A stretch of DNA of 64,000 bases, from the NCBI GenBank assembly GCA_937864265.1, contig CALMIR010000202.1, positions 1-64,000 on the forward strand. Direction: 5' to 3'. Below are positions 7,836 through 16,952 of the stretch, one piece after another. Source of the stretch: an uncultured Saprospirales bacterium (lineage in GTDB: Bacteria; Bacteroidota; Bacteroidia; Chitinophagales; Saprospiraceae). The notes beneath the pieces are model-generated. The model searched no databases, had not been told where the DNA came from, and saw only the letters and a program-made list of their open reading frames with translations. Both the position numbers and the translations under genes were made by a program. Position 1 is the first letter of the stretch; every line of letters begins with the position of its first letter.

Positions 7836-8980
7836 CCTCCGATCCTATTGAGTAACAAACCCGCTTTGGAAAGCGTCGTTTCCTCTTTGGCAAAGCAAAG
7901 CCGAATGACCTTGTCGTCGCGTCGTTGGGTATAAAATACGGATACGGGAATAGCGGCTACACCATACGTCATGGTCATGCGGCGAGCAAAACCCACATCC
8001 CCCTCCTGGCTGATTGCGCTGTAATCAAACAACTGAAAATAAGTACCCTGACATGGCAGTGGCTTCAATAAGGAATCCTTTATGATTCCCAGAAACAGAT
8101 CGCGTTTTTTTTGAAAAAAGGCATTTAACTCCAAATAATGCGAAGCATCTGCCAGATAATCGGCTAGGGCATATTGTATAGGCGTATTGACGGAAAATAC
8201 CGTGAACTGATGTACCTTCCTAAATTCTTGCGTCAGCGCCGCCGGAGCAATACAATAGCCAATCTTCCAGCCAGTATTGTGAAAAGTTTTTCCAAAAGAA
8301 TACACAGCCAGGCTGCGTTCCTTCAAATCGGAAAAACGCAATACACTCTGATGTTGCAAACCGTCATACACCAAGTGTTCATACACTTCATCGCTTAAAA
8401 CCAGAATATCTGTCCCCTTTGTTAACGCGGCCAACGCTAATAAATCGTCGGCTGCCAGAATGGTTCCAGTAGGGTTGTGCGGCGTATTAATGATGATCAT
8501 CCGGGTTTTTGGAGAGATCAATTGCTCAACCCGCTCCCAGTCGATGCGGTAATGAGGGGCTTCCAATTCTAGCACAACTGGGATACCACCATTAACCAGC
8601 ACGGAAGGGCGATAAGAATCGTAGGCTGGCTCAAATAAAATGACTTCATCACCAGGCTTGATAAAGGCGGCAATCGTGCTAAATATTCCCTGAGTAGCGC
8701 CGGAGGTGATCGTGATTTCTGTATCAGGATTCACATCAATACCATATAGAAGTGCTACTTTTTGAGCAATCTGCTGTCGCAAAGCGGGTACACCTGCCAT
8801 AGGCGCGTATTGGTTGTAGCCTTTGCGCATATAATGACACACCCGCTCCGATAGCTCAGGAGAGCCTTGAAAATCGGGGAAGCCCTGAGAAAGGTTAATG
8901 GCGTTATGTTCATGTGCCAGGGCAGACATGACGGTGAAAATGGACGTCTCTACATCCGGCAGCTTGGAAGAAATGTTCAT
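7826..8980 (-). CDS. Class I/II PLP aminotransferase, methionine/kynurenine aminotransferase type
   Basis: The 384-residue fold-type I aminotransferase resembles the YbdL/KAT branch, which acts on methionine and aromatic amino acids. Conserved features in order: INLSQGFPDFQ near the N-terminus, the TSGATQGIF loop that grips the PLP phosphate, NTPHNPTG, LSDEVYEHLVYD (Asp pairs with the PLP nitrogen and Tyr with its O3'), and SFGKTFHNTGWKIGY with the Schiff-base Lys. The C-terminal RLCFAK holds the carboxylate-binding Arg. It could serve methionine salvage. It lies 60 bases downstream of the DUF1080 gene on the same strand and overlaps upp at its end. Confidence 0.88.
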   Translation of the reverse strand: MNISSKLPDVETSIFTVMSALAHEHNAINLSQGFPDFQGSPELSERVCHYMRKGYNQYAPMAGVPALRQQIAQKVALLYGIDVNPDTEITITSGATQGIFSTIAAFIKPGDEVILFEPAYDSYRPSVLVNGGIPVVLELEAPHYRIDWERVEQLISPKTRMIIINTPHNPTGTILAADDLLALAALTKGTDILVLSDEVYEHLVYDGLQHQSVLRFSDLKERSLAVYSFGKTFHNTGWKIGYCIAPAALTQEFRKVHQFTVFSVNTPIQYALADYLADASHYLELNAFFQKKRDLFLGIIKDSLLKPLPCQGTYFQLFDYSAISQEGDVGFARRMTMTYGVAAIPVSVFYTQRRDDKVIRLCFAKEETTLSKAGLLLNRIGGHS

Positions 8981-9040
8981 TGGCCTATTTGCTTTTGAAT
9001 GCGGATAGCAGGATGATTAGCCCTGCTACCCCAAAACAGA

Positions 9041-9772
9041 TTATAGTTCTCTGACCCAAATATTTCGATAACTCACCAGATTGCCGTGATCTTGCAATTT
9101 GATGGAGCCTTTATCGTGGGCTATATTTTTGGGTAGGCCAATGTATTCAGTAGTGCCCATGACCTCGGTATAGTGTTGTACCAAGACACCGTTGTGAAAA
9201 ACCGTAATGCGTCCGGAAGCAATTTTCTGGCCATCGGCATTGAAGCGCGGGGCAATAAATACAATATCATAGGTTTGCCATTCTCCTGGCGGGCGACAGG
9301 CATTGACCAAGGGCATGGATTGTTTGTAAATTGAACCCGCCTGGCCATTCGTATAAGTGCGGTTTTGGTAATTATCCAGTACCTGCACTTCGTAGCGTTC
9401 CTGGAAAAACACGCCGCTATTGCCGCGACCTTGGCCTTCACTTTCTACTACCGAAGGCGTGCGGAACTCCAGGTGCAATTGAATATCTCCGAAAACCCGC
9501 TTGGTTTTAATATCGCCGCTCTGTGGTTTTACGGTCATGGAACCATCGGAGTTGATGGTCCAGCTTGGAGCACTGCCATCTGCTGCGGTAACCCATTCCT
9601 GAAGGGAAGTCCCGTCAAAAAGCACAATGGCATCAGATGGCGGCATCGTCCCTGTTCCGGGGCTTACAACCCGTGCTTGGGGCTCCCAAACTTCTGTCGC
9701 TTTAGGGTCGGTGATTTGGGCAAAAACCAGGGAACTGGTGCAAAAAAGGGAAAGAAAAAGGAAGTGACGTTT
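9041..9772 (-). CDS. Secreted DUF1080 (3-keto-disaccharide hydrolase type) protein
   Basis: I start at 9772 (MKRHFLFLSLFCTSSLVFAQ), which gives a clean signal peptide; the in-frame ATG eleven codons upstream would place charged residues ahead of it. The mature part of about 220 residues is a concanavalin-like beta sandwich of the DUF1080 family: IVLFDGTSLQEW, then GDIQLHLEFRTP, RGNSGVFFQERYEVQVLD, then NACRPPGEWQTYDIVF and LQDHGNLVSYRNIWVREL. Family members act on glycosides, some as 3-keto-glycoside hydrolases. Periplasmic or outer location is inferred from the signal peptide. No sugar dehydrogenase lies next to it. Confidence 0.88.
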   Translation of the reverse strand, partial: KRHFLFLSLFCTSSLVFAQITDPKATEVWEPQARVVSPGTGTMPPSDAIVLFDGTSLQEWVTAADGSAPSWTINSDGSMTVKPQSGDIKTKRVFGDIQLHLEFRTPSVVESEGQGRGNSGVFFQERYEVQVLDNYQNRTYTNGQAGSIYKQSMPLVNACRPPGEWQTYDIVFIAPRFNADGQKIASGRITVFHNGVLVQHYTEVMGTTEYIGLPKNIAHDKGSIKLQDHGNLVSYRNIWVREL

Positions 9773-9858
9773 CATAAAAATCCATTTTTGGCGCATAATA
9801 ATCATTTTGCACCAAAAATGGATAGGAAAGAAATAGTATTTAGAAGAAGCTACTGCGC

Positions 9859-10953
9859 TTATTCAATCTTATAGGGTCGGGCATAGAAAATAGCCCGCAA
9901 TTTGATGGGCTCGTCGATGCCTTCAGTAAAAGTCTGGGTTGAACGATTGTAAATAATGGTGTAAATATTGGCAATCAGTTCGTTGATGTCGTTGAAGCGA
10001 TCCTGCAAATCGATGGCGTTTTCTGCTTCGACGAAGAAAATATCGTCACTGGCCAGCCCTTTCAGGTAATTGGTATTGTATTCCAAGCCCTTACCTTTCA
10101 GGCCAATCATATAGCGGCGAAAAGACGATTCCTTGATGGTTTGTTGGTTGACGGTCGGATTGTTAGAGCCGTTGTCGTTCCCATCCGTGAAGGCGACCAA
10201 TACTTTGTCGGCTACATCCAGATTGGTTTCTTCCAATGCCGTAAGGCCTGCAAGGATACCATCGCTCAATCGGGTAAAGGTTTGGGCGTCCAAGTCGGGG
10301 TAAGGGAAACTGTTGATAGCTGCAATGATGTCGTCCAAGTCATTGGTAAAGGGATAGGTAATGACGGTATCGGCAAAAAGAACCAGGCCGACGTAGCTTT
10401 CATTGCTGGTAGTTTCATATACCTGCTCGGCAAAATCAATGGCGTATTGCTTGACCAGTTCGCGGTCTTCACCCAGGGAGCTACTCACATCGAGACAAAG
10501 CATCGTAGCAAGCTTGGTTTCAGAAAACTCCCGTTGATTTTTGAACTCCGTTTGCACAAACCAGCGGTCGTTGGAAGGGCGGGTATCATCAAATTCTTCA
10601 ATGGTCACACATTCGGCAATGTAGTTGAATTCGTCGTCGCTTAAGCGAATATTGGGAATAGACACGACTATTTTATTGTCTATTTGCACAGGAGTATAGT
10701 GCGTGGTATCGAAAATTACCCGGTCATCCGAACTGCCTTTATCAATGACCACAGTAGGCTGCTGTCCGGCATAATTTGTATAGTCAAAACGCAGGATAAT
10801 CGCATCATCAATGGTCACCCCTTCGCATTCCGGCGCAGGAATTTCTTTTGGATTGGCGTTGCCGTTGTCATCGTCTTTTTTACAACCAGTAAGGAGAAAC
10901 GCAGGGAGAAACGCCAGAATCAAGAAGCTAAAAGAGAGCTTTAAGGTTTTCAT
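9859..10953 (-). CDS. Lipoprotein with von Willebrand factor A domain
   Basis: The start at 10953 gives a lipoprotein signal (LSFSFLILAFLPAFLLTGC, lipidated Cys then KKDDDNGN). The later part is a VWA domain with a MIDAS metal site: LDVSSSL supplies the DxSxS motif, followed by VGLVLFADTV and VAFTDGNDNGSNN, which carries the second Asp. VWA domains bind protein partners through a divalent metal. The Asp/Lys run after the Cys resembles Bacteroidota surface-exposure signals. The partner is unknown. The gene is upstream of the DUF1080 gene on the same strand with an 86-base gap, so co-transcription is possible but unproven. Confidence 0.85.
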   Translation of the reverse strand: MKTLKLSFSFLILAFLPAFLLTGCKKDDDNGNANPKEIPAPECEGVTIDDAIILRFDYTNYAGQQPTVVIDKGSSDDRVIFDTTHYTPVQIDNKIVVSIPNIRLSDDEFNYIAECVTIEEFDDTRPSNDRWFVQTEFKNQREFSETKLATMLCLDVSSSLGEDRELVKQYAIDFAEQVYETTSNESYVGLVLFADTVITYPFTNDLDDIIAAINSFPYPDLDAQTFTRLSDGILAGLTALEETNLDVADKVLVAFTDGNDNGSNNPTVNQQTIKESSFRRYMIGLKGKGLEYNTNYLKGLASDDIFFVEAENAIDLQDRFNDINELIANIYTIIYNRSTQTFTEGIDEPIKLRAIFYARPYKIE

Positions 10954-11261
10954 AAACGCGAGTTTTGAAGTTAATACAATAAAATCGGAAAGGGGCACCT
11001 AATAGCCCCGATGTACTTATTTGCTGTCCGTTGATGGGGTTATAACAGATTTTAGGGGTAAAAAATTTCTTAGACTATCTTAAAGTTTATTTAAAGTTCT
11101 CTAAATGAGATAAAAAAGGTTACATAATGTTAATTAGGGTTAAAAGACAAAAGGCGAAAGGCTAGAATACCTTATTTTTGTAAAACTAGTGTGGGTGAGG
11201 CAATGCCGCCGAAATCCGAAATCGAAAGATGCTATAAGCACTAGAAAGATAAATACTAATC

Positions 11262-12704
11262 GTGCGTTACCGTCTTTCCATCGTACTAATGGTCAGCAGT
11301 TTGGTGCTGCTGGCCGGATTTCTAAGTTTGTACCTGAAAAAAGCCTGGGACGAAGCCTTGGGGGCTTTGCGCAAAGAAACCAGCCTCTTATTTATTCAAG
11401 CTGTTCAGAATATTGAAGGGGAATTGCTGGATGATTTGATCCTAAAAAAATTCACCAGCCCCGATAGCAATTTAATATTGCAATGGTCGAATCAAGTCCG
11501 CCATAAAGATGTAGATTCGGTCAATGTACTGGCTTTCGTTGGGCAAGATCCTTTGCCTGCCAAAAAGGACAGCACCTTCAGCATTCGCGTCAAACGAGAC
11601 CAACTGAACACCGATGCCTCTCAGATAGAAGGTTCGCTCTCCCTGGTCATCTCCATAAACGAACTAAGCAACCCCGATTCTTTGGGAACGGTTCCTCTAC
11701 AAAAGCGGCAGGACATACAGCAGCTCTTAAAGGAGCGGTTTTTACAAACAGCCAAAGCAGCCAATCTGCCGGGAACATTTCAGGTATTGCGCTGGGAAGA
11801 CGATACGCTGGCTGCTGAAAAATGGATACCCACAGGAAATTATACGGATTTGGGTACGGGCGAAAGTTTTAAAGCGGCTATTTCTGACTATCAACCCTAT
11901 GTTTGGAAAAAAATCGCCCCGGAAATTATTTTTTCTGTGCTGCTTTTTGCTTTCGTAGCGCTGGCTTTTTATACGACTTTACAAAACCTGCGCACTCAAC
12001 AAAGGCTCACGGATTTGAAAAATGATTTCATCCAAAATATGAGCCATGAACTCAAAACACCTATCGCTACAGTAGGCGTAGCCATCGAAGCACTCCGCGA
12101 TTTTAATGCCCGGGAAAATCCTGAGCGGCTTAAAGAATACCTGGATATTTCCAAAAGCGAATTGGGGCGGCTCAACTTGCTGATTGAAAAAGTCATGCAT
12201 GTCACCCGCCTAGAGCAGCCCACTGCCTTGCTCCAATTCGATGCCCTCGACTTAAAGGTGCTGGTACAAGAAACCATTCAGGCGATGAAACTGCAATTGG
12301 AAAAAACGGGCGCCCAACTGCAATTGGAGACCCACGGCGATAACTTTGAAATAGAGGGCGATCGCTTTCATTTGGCGGGTGTCGTTTACAACCTTTTGGA
12401 TAATGCCATAAAATACAGCCAAGGGCAGCCAATGATTGTAATTGGCCTGGAAGCCAAAGAAGATCAAGTAATACTAGCGGTTTCGGATCAGGGTATTGGC
12501 ATTTCTTCCATTCACCAGTCCAGAATTTTTGACAAATTTTTCCGGGTACCAACGGGCAACCAACACAATATAAAAGGGTATGGCCTGGGGCTGCACTACG
12601 TGGCAATGGTAGTTAAAAAACACGGCGGTCGGATGGTGCTTGAAAGCGAGGAAGGGCAGGGAACCTTGTTCAATATTACATGGAATCGAAAAATTGGAGC
12701 ATAG
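11262..12704 (+). CDS. Membrane sensor histidine kinase
   Basis: The frame starts at a GTG (11262); no in-frame ATG gives a better membrane start. TM1 spans about residues 5-25 and TM2 about 220-240, enclosing an extracytoplasmic sensor region of nearly 200 residues with no domain I recognise. The kinase core is complete: the H-box NMSHELKTP with His262, N-box VVYNLLDNAIKYS around Asn377-381, G1 DQGIGI near 410 and G2 YGLGLH near 440. It overlaps the response-regulator gene and forms a classical two-component pair. The signal sensed is not evident. No regulated gene is identifiable by position; the genes downstream are on the opposite strand. Confidence 0.93.
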   Translation: MRYRLSIVLMVSSLVLLAGFLSLYLKKAWDEALGALRKETSLLFIQAVQNIEGELLDDLILKKFTSPDSNLILQWSNQVRHKDVDSVNVLAFVGQDPLPAKKDSTFSIRVKRDQLNTDASQIEGSLSLVISINELSNPDSLGTVPLQKRQDIQQLLKERFLQTAKAANLPGTFQVLRWEDDTLAAEKWIPTGNYTDLGTGESFKAAISDYQPYVWKKIAPEIIFSVLLFAFVALAFYTTLQNLRTQQRLTDLKNDFIQNMSHELKTPIATVGVAIEALRDFNARENPERLKEYLDISKSELGRLNLLIEKVMHVTRLEQPTALLQFDALDLKVLVQETIQAMKLQLEKTGAQLQLETHGDNFEIEGDRFHLAGVVYNLLDNAIKYSQGQPMIVIGLEAKEDQVILAVSDQGIGISSIHQSRIFDKFFRVPTGNQHNIKGYGLGLHYVAMVVKKHGGRMVLESEEGQGTLFNITWNRKIGA

Positions 12705-13384
12705 TGCCAATCAAAATTCTATACGTAGAGGATGAACCCTTTTTGGGGAAAATCGTTCGGGAAAGCCTCGAAAGCCGGGGCTTTGAAGTCCGGCTGATCG
12801 AAGATGGGGCACAAGCAATGGCGGCCTTAGAAGCCATGCAGCCCGACATAGGTGTACTAGACGTGATGCTACCCAACCTGGATGGCTTTTCACTGGGAAA
12901 AGCCATCAGGGAAAAAGACCCGCTCCTGCCGATCCTTTTTCTGACCGCCAAGGATCAGACAAAGGATGTTTTGCAAGGTTTTGCAAGTGGCGGAAACGAC
13001 TACATCCGCAAGCCTTTTAGCATGGAAGAACTCATCGTGCGTATCCAAAACCTGCTCCAACTGAAGGGACGTGCCGACAGCCATTTAACAGAATGGATTG
13101 CCCTGGGCAAGTATCTCTTTTCCCCCATCCGACAGGAACTAAAGCTGGAAGAACAAATCCGAAAATTATCCTACCGTGAAACCCAATTGCTGCAAATGCT
13201 AAGCGCACAACTGAATCAACCCATCGATCGCCGCGAAATTCTTCGCGAAATTTGGGGCGACGATTCTTTTTACCATTCCCGCAACCTGGATGTATATATG
13301 ACCCGCCTGCGCGAGTACCTCAAAGGCGACGCACAAGTAGAAATCATCACTTTAAAAGGAGTAGGCTATCGCTTAAGTGTTTAG
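12680..13384 (+). CDS. OmpR-family response regulator
   Basis: The receiver domain (residues about 12-125) has the acidic pair in YVEDEP, phosphoacceptor Asp61 in VLDVMLPNLDGF, Thr89 in FLTAKD and Lys111 in YIRKPF. A winged-helix DNA-binding domain follows (YRETQLLQMLSAQ to IITLKGVGYRLSV). It is thus a transcription factor driven by the histidine kinase just upstream. Two starts are possible: ATG at 12680, 25 bases inside the kinase gene, or GTG at 12704, which would overlap its stop as TAGTG. I list the longer form. The receiver begins after both. Confidence 0.93.
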   Translation: MESKNWSIVPIKILYVEDEPFLGKIVRESLESRGFEVRLIEDGAQAMAALEAMQPDIGVLDVMLPNLDGFSLGKAIREKDPLLPILFLTAKDQTKDVLQGFASGGNDYIRKPFSMEELIVRIQNLLQLKGRADSHLTEWIALGKYLFSPIRQELKLEEQIRKLSYRETQLLQMLSAQLNQPIDRREILREIWGDDSFYHSRNLDVYMTRLREYLKGDAQVEIITLKGVGYRLSV

Positions 13385-13469
13385 TAGGTGCGTTTATGGA
13401 TGGATGAGCGTGTTTTGGAATGCTTGCGACAAACCTGAAATCAATCCTGTTATGAAATAGCAATAGGCA

Positions 13470-15263
13470 TCAAAAATCCAAGCTCACCCTGTCTTCCGCA
13501 ATGTGTATGGTGCGCAGTGCTTCTGTACGCTGACTGATATCCAAACTGCTGTTTTCCAAGCGCAAAACCCCCCGTGGGCACACCGCTGCACAAACGCCAC
13601 AACCTACACAAGAAGCCCGCACAATATCCTGGCCGCGTTGCGCATAGTGACGCACATCAATGCCCATTTCACAATAGGTGGAGCAATTGCCGCAAGAAAT
13701 ACACTGCCCACCATTGGTGGTAATGCGGAAGCGAGATTGAAAGCGTTGTACTAAGCCCAAGTATGCTGCCAAAGGGCAGCCAAAGCGACACCAAACCCGG
13801 TTGCCCATCAAGGGATAAAAACCCGTACCCACCACTCCCGCAAATGCAGAGCCGATCAAAAAGCCATACCAGGTTCTCACGGTTTCCGTGTTTAGAGAAA
13901 GGACATCTTTGCTGCCGGTAAAATAGGTGTATAGCACGAGTACTGTCATGCCAACCGCAAACACCAATACCCCATGAATAATCCACCGCTCGTACTTCCA
14001 GGCTCGAAGACTTTTATCCGATAATTGTCGGTAGGGGTCGCCCAGCGTTTCTGCTAATCCACCACAGCCGCATACCCAGGAGCAGTACCAGCGCTTGCCA
14101 AATAGCCAAGTGAATACCGGTACACCAACTAGAGCCAGCACGATACCCCAAACGAGCATAAACGTACCTAATGCCCCACTGTTGAGCAAACTCTTAATGT
14201 TCCAGTCAAAGAAAAAGGTGTAATTCAATGGCCAGATGTTTTTGAAATCGTAGTAGGGCTGATTGAGCCGCACCAAAATTTCAGGTAGTAGAAAAGCAAA
14301 CGCAGTCTGAAAAAACATCACCGAACCAGTTCTGACCAATTGGTAGCGATTGTGCCGATACTTGGCCATCATGCGCAAGCCCATTACCAATACAATCAAA
14401 GTGTACAATAAGCCATACAAAAACCACTGGCTGGCTGGGCCGCCATTCAAAACCTTGCTAATCGGATCGACAATAACTATCCAAGGGGTGATGTGCTGGG
14501 GCATCCAATACAGCAATAGGTAAAATCCGATCAAATAAACGCCTGCCAGGATACCCAACCACGCTGTGGTACCTGGCGAGGCCGAGCGGGGTGCTTTTTT
14601 TTGAACTTGTTTTTCTCCAAACGCAACAATGGCGATAATCAACAACGCGATCAAAGCGCTAACAGCCGGCCACAAATAACTTTTATTCATGTAATACACC
14701 CCATACAGCAATAATCCTATTATCCCGGCAGATAAAAAAACAGCTCGCCAACCCCAGGTCAATCCACGGGTCATGGCATTATGGTAAATGTGGTTGTTCT
14801 TGATGCCGGGTATTTCGCCCCATTGAGGAAGGATGTACAACAGCCCTCCTAAAATGGCCAGACCAAATGTCATCCATAAAAACAATAATGGATTACTAGA
14901 TACAGGTCCCACTGCCGATTGGCGTACCGCCTGGAAAGTATAATCTTTCAATTGCCAACTGCCCATGCGGAAGTCCCATTCTTTTACGCCTTCCGGCAAA
15001 TCGGTTTTAGCTCGTTTATCCAATTGGCTTTTGGCCGATTCCAGCGTTTTTTTAAATGCCGGCACAAATTCAAAACTGGATGCATAACGCTTGCCCAGCA
15101 TACCATTTGCAGCAGCCGCTTCCAGTATGGCCGATTTGTGGTATTCGTTTTGTATGCCCAAGGTGGCCTCAGAAAGTTGATACCGCTCTAAGCCTAAAGT
15201 AAGGGTGAAAAGCGCAAATGCCGCTGCAAATAAAAAAAGGCCAATTTTTTGTACAAATGACAT
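13470..15263 (-). CDS. Multi-pass membrane Fe-S protein of the NapH/NosR/CcoG type
   Basis: The 597-residue protein has an N-terminal signal-anchor, a periplasmic segment of about 110 residues, and around ten further membrane helices. Between helices lie the cysteine motifs WYCSWVCGCGG and VWCRFGCPL, typical of NapH- and NosR-like redox proteins. The C-terminus has a two-cluster ferredoxin: CISCGNCSTYC and CVGCGVCAAVC. Such proteins pass electrons across the inner membrane between quinol or soluble donors and periplasmic enzymes. The gene follows the FAD oxidoreductase gene by 48 bases on the same strand, so the likely picture is a cytoplasmic flavoprotein feeding the membrane Fe-S chain. No nap, nos or cco genes are nearby, so the acceptor is unknown. 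Confidence 0.85.
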   Translation of the reverse strand: MSFVQKIGLFLFAAAFALFTLTLGLERYQLSEATLGIQNEYHKSAILEAAAANGMLGKRYASSFEFVPAFKKTLESAKSQLDKRAKTDLPEGVKEWDFRMGSWQLKDYTFQAVRQSAVGPVSSNPLLFLWMTFGLAILGGLLYILPQWGEIPGIKNNHIYHNAMTRGLTWGWRAVFLSAGIIGLLLYGVYYMNKSYLWPAVSALIALLIIAIVAFGEKQVQKKAPRSASPGTTAWLGILAGVYLIGFYLLLYWMPQHITPWIVIVDPISKVLNGGPASQWFLYGLLYTLIVLVMGLRMMAKYRHNRYQLVRTGSVMFFQTAFAFLLPEILVRLNQPYYDFKNIWPLNYTFFFDWNIKSLLNSGALGTFMLVWGIVLALVGVPVFTWLFGKRWYCSWVCGCGGLAETLGDPYRQLSDKSLRAWKYERWIIHGVLVFAVGMTVLVLYTYFTGSKDVLSLNTETVRTWYGFLIGSAFAGVVGTGFYPLMGNRVWCRFGCPLAAYLGLVQRFQSRFRITTNGGQCISCGNCSTYCEMGIDVRHYAQRGQDIVRASCVGCGVCAAVCPRGVLRLENSSLDISQRTEALRTIHIAEDRVSLDF

Positions 15264-15311
15264 GGTGTTGGTGCTTGATGAAGTTGAAAAAGCAAATAGG
15301 GGACTTGGATG

Positions 15312-16649
15312 TTACTGCTGTAGAAAACGCAGCGCTTGCCTGAGTCCGCGTCTTTGCCGGAGTTGCAAATGCTTTCCAGTTTGTTGGTTGTACTCTTGAA
15401 CCAGTTCCGATTCGTATTGATGGAAAAACTCGGGATCAAAATTGGCCAATCCTAGCTGCTGCAAGACGGCTTCCAATGGCGTTTTTTCTTTAATCCACTT
15501 TTCACATACTTCGTGTCTGTAACGAATACCCATCAAATTGAAGCCCAGAATGTGCCCTTCGTTTTTATCATAAACCAAACGAATACTTTTTTTGCCATCG
15601 CTGTGCTCCCAATATAAGGTAGCCTGATGATCGGCCAATTGAACAGGTACTTCTCCGTAAACCTGGTATTCGATATCCAGAAATTTGGCAGAATTGAACC
15701 AGACACCCGGATCGTAAGCTTTAGGTTGTTTACTAATGGTGTAGGCAACGGTTTCTCCCATCATTCTGCCCACGTACCAAACAGCTTCAATGGGGCGTCG
15801 GTCAGGCTTTGGCTGCCTCACCTGTGCGCAATCGCCAATCGCATATACATCGGGCATATTGGTTTCCAAATATTCGTTGACCAGAATGCCACGGCCTATC
15901 TCCAAGGCCGTATTTTTCAAAAAGTCAATATTGGGCCTCACCCCGGCTGTTAATCCCACATAGCCACATTCGATTCGTTCGCCCGTATTGGTGATAATAG
16001 CGCCAACCTTACCTGTACCATTATCTTCAATGGATTTTAATTCCGTCGCCAGCCGCAGGTCAATACCGTGTTCCTGGATGTGGCGATTAATCATAGCCGA
16101 TTCTTCCGCCGGTAAAACCATATTCCAATAGCTGTTTTCCCGGACGAGAAGGGTGACGGGAATATGCCGGGAGTGAAACATTTCTGCCATTTCTATACCA
16201 ATTAGCCCGCCGCCGACAATCACCGCCCGTTTTAAGCCCAGACTAAAAGCCTCCATGTACTCGAGGTCCTGATAACTGTATAGACCCCTCACCCCTTCTA
16301 AATCCTGACCAGGCCAGCCAAATTTGTTGGAAACTGAGCCGGTAGCCAGAATCAGCTTGTCATACGCCATATCTATGCCATCGCTAAAAAACAGCCTTTT
16401 AGCTGCAAAGTCAATGTTGGAAACCCAGCCTTGCCGCAGGGCGATGCGGTTTTTTTCCCAAAACCAATCCTCGTAAGGTTTGATGTCTTCAAAACGCATG
16501 TGTCCCATATAGACATACATGAGTGCTGTGCGGGAAAAAAAATGGGTTGTTTCGGCAGAGACCACCGTAATTTGATGATCGCCCCATTTTCGAAGAAACC
16601 GGGCTGCTGTAATGCCGCTGATGCCGTTTCCAAGTATGACAATATGCAT
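15312..16649 (-). CDS. NAD(P)H/FAD-dependent oxidoreductase
   Basis: The 445-residue protein is a pyridine nucleotide-disulfide oxidoreductase family flavoprotein. The N-terminal Rossmann motif is GNGISGITAARFLRK (FAD). The central second Rossmann motif is VIVGGGLIGIEMAE (NAD(P)H). The FAD-closing motif is DVYAIGDCAQ. There is no CxxxxC redox-active disulfide, so it is more like nitrite-reductase large subunit or rubredoxin reductase-type enzymes than thioredoxin reductase. The last 80 residues are an extra C-terminal region not typical of the short reductases (VCEKWIKEKTPLEAVL to LRQALRFLQQ). It heads a two-gene unit with the membrane Fe-S protein and may reduce it. Confidence 0.87.
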   Translation of the reverse strand: MHIVILGNGISGITAARFLRKWGDHQITVVSAETTHFFSRTALMYVYMGHMRFEDIKPYEDWFWEKNRIALRQGWVSNIDFAAKRLFFSDGIDMAYDKLILATGSVSNKFGWPGQDLEGVRGLYSYQDLEYMEAFSLGLKRAVIVGGGLIGIEMAEMFHSRHIPVTLLVRENSYWNMVLPAEESAMINRHIQEHGIDLRLATELKSIEDNGTGKVGAIITNTGERIECGYVGLTAGVRPNIDFLKNTALEIGRGILVNEYLETNMPDVYAIGDCAQVRQPKPDRRPIEAVWYVGRMMGETVAYTISKQPKAYDPGVWFNSAKFLDIEYQVYGEVPVQLADHQATLYWEHSDGKKSIRLVYDKNEGHILGFNLMGIRYRHEVCEKWIKEKTPLEAVLQQLGLANFDPEFFHQYESELVQEYNQQTGKHLQLRQRRGLRQALRFLQQ

Positions 16650-16952
16650 AAGCTCAGGAAATTGGTTTTATGATAGCCAAATGTAAGTAGAAACATAGTA
16701 AGTAATAGCCTGGCAATAGCTATAGTTTAAAAAATGAAGCCAGGGCATAGCCACCTTGTCCTGCCAGAGACAGTTTGTTGGGGGTGGGAACAAAAATCTG
16801 ATTTGAAATGTCTGCTTTGTTACTAAATATGAAAATTTTATCTATTCAATAGCACATACAACCCGGATATTGTTTTATCAGGAACTGAAATAAAAATATT
16901 TACATACTTTTGAGGATTCTTTTAATAAACTTATTACTCTACCTTTTAAACG
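16650..16952. other. Intergenic region between divergent genes, with two -7-type boxes
   Basis: This 303-base stretch holds no gene. It has one TAnnTTTG box per direction: TACTTTTG at 16905-16912 (plus strand, 41 bases before the Omp28-like gene) and TACATTTG read on the minus strand at 16685-16678 (29 bases before the FAD oxidoreductase gene). Neither has a clear TTTG at the expected -33 distance. Confidence 0.45.

Noticed and set aside
10141..10644. 167-residue plus-strand frame
   Set aside because: Antisense to the VWA lipoprotein, which has a full signal and MIDAS motif; the frame is a shadow.
12202..12606. 134-residue minus-strand frame
   Set aside because: Antisense to the histidine kinase catalytic domain, whose motifs are intact.
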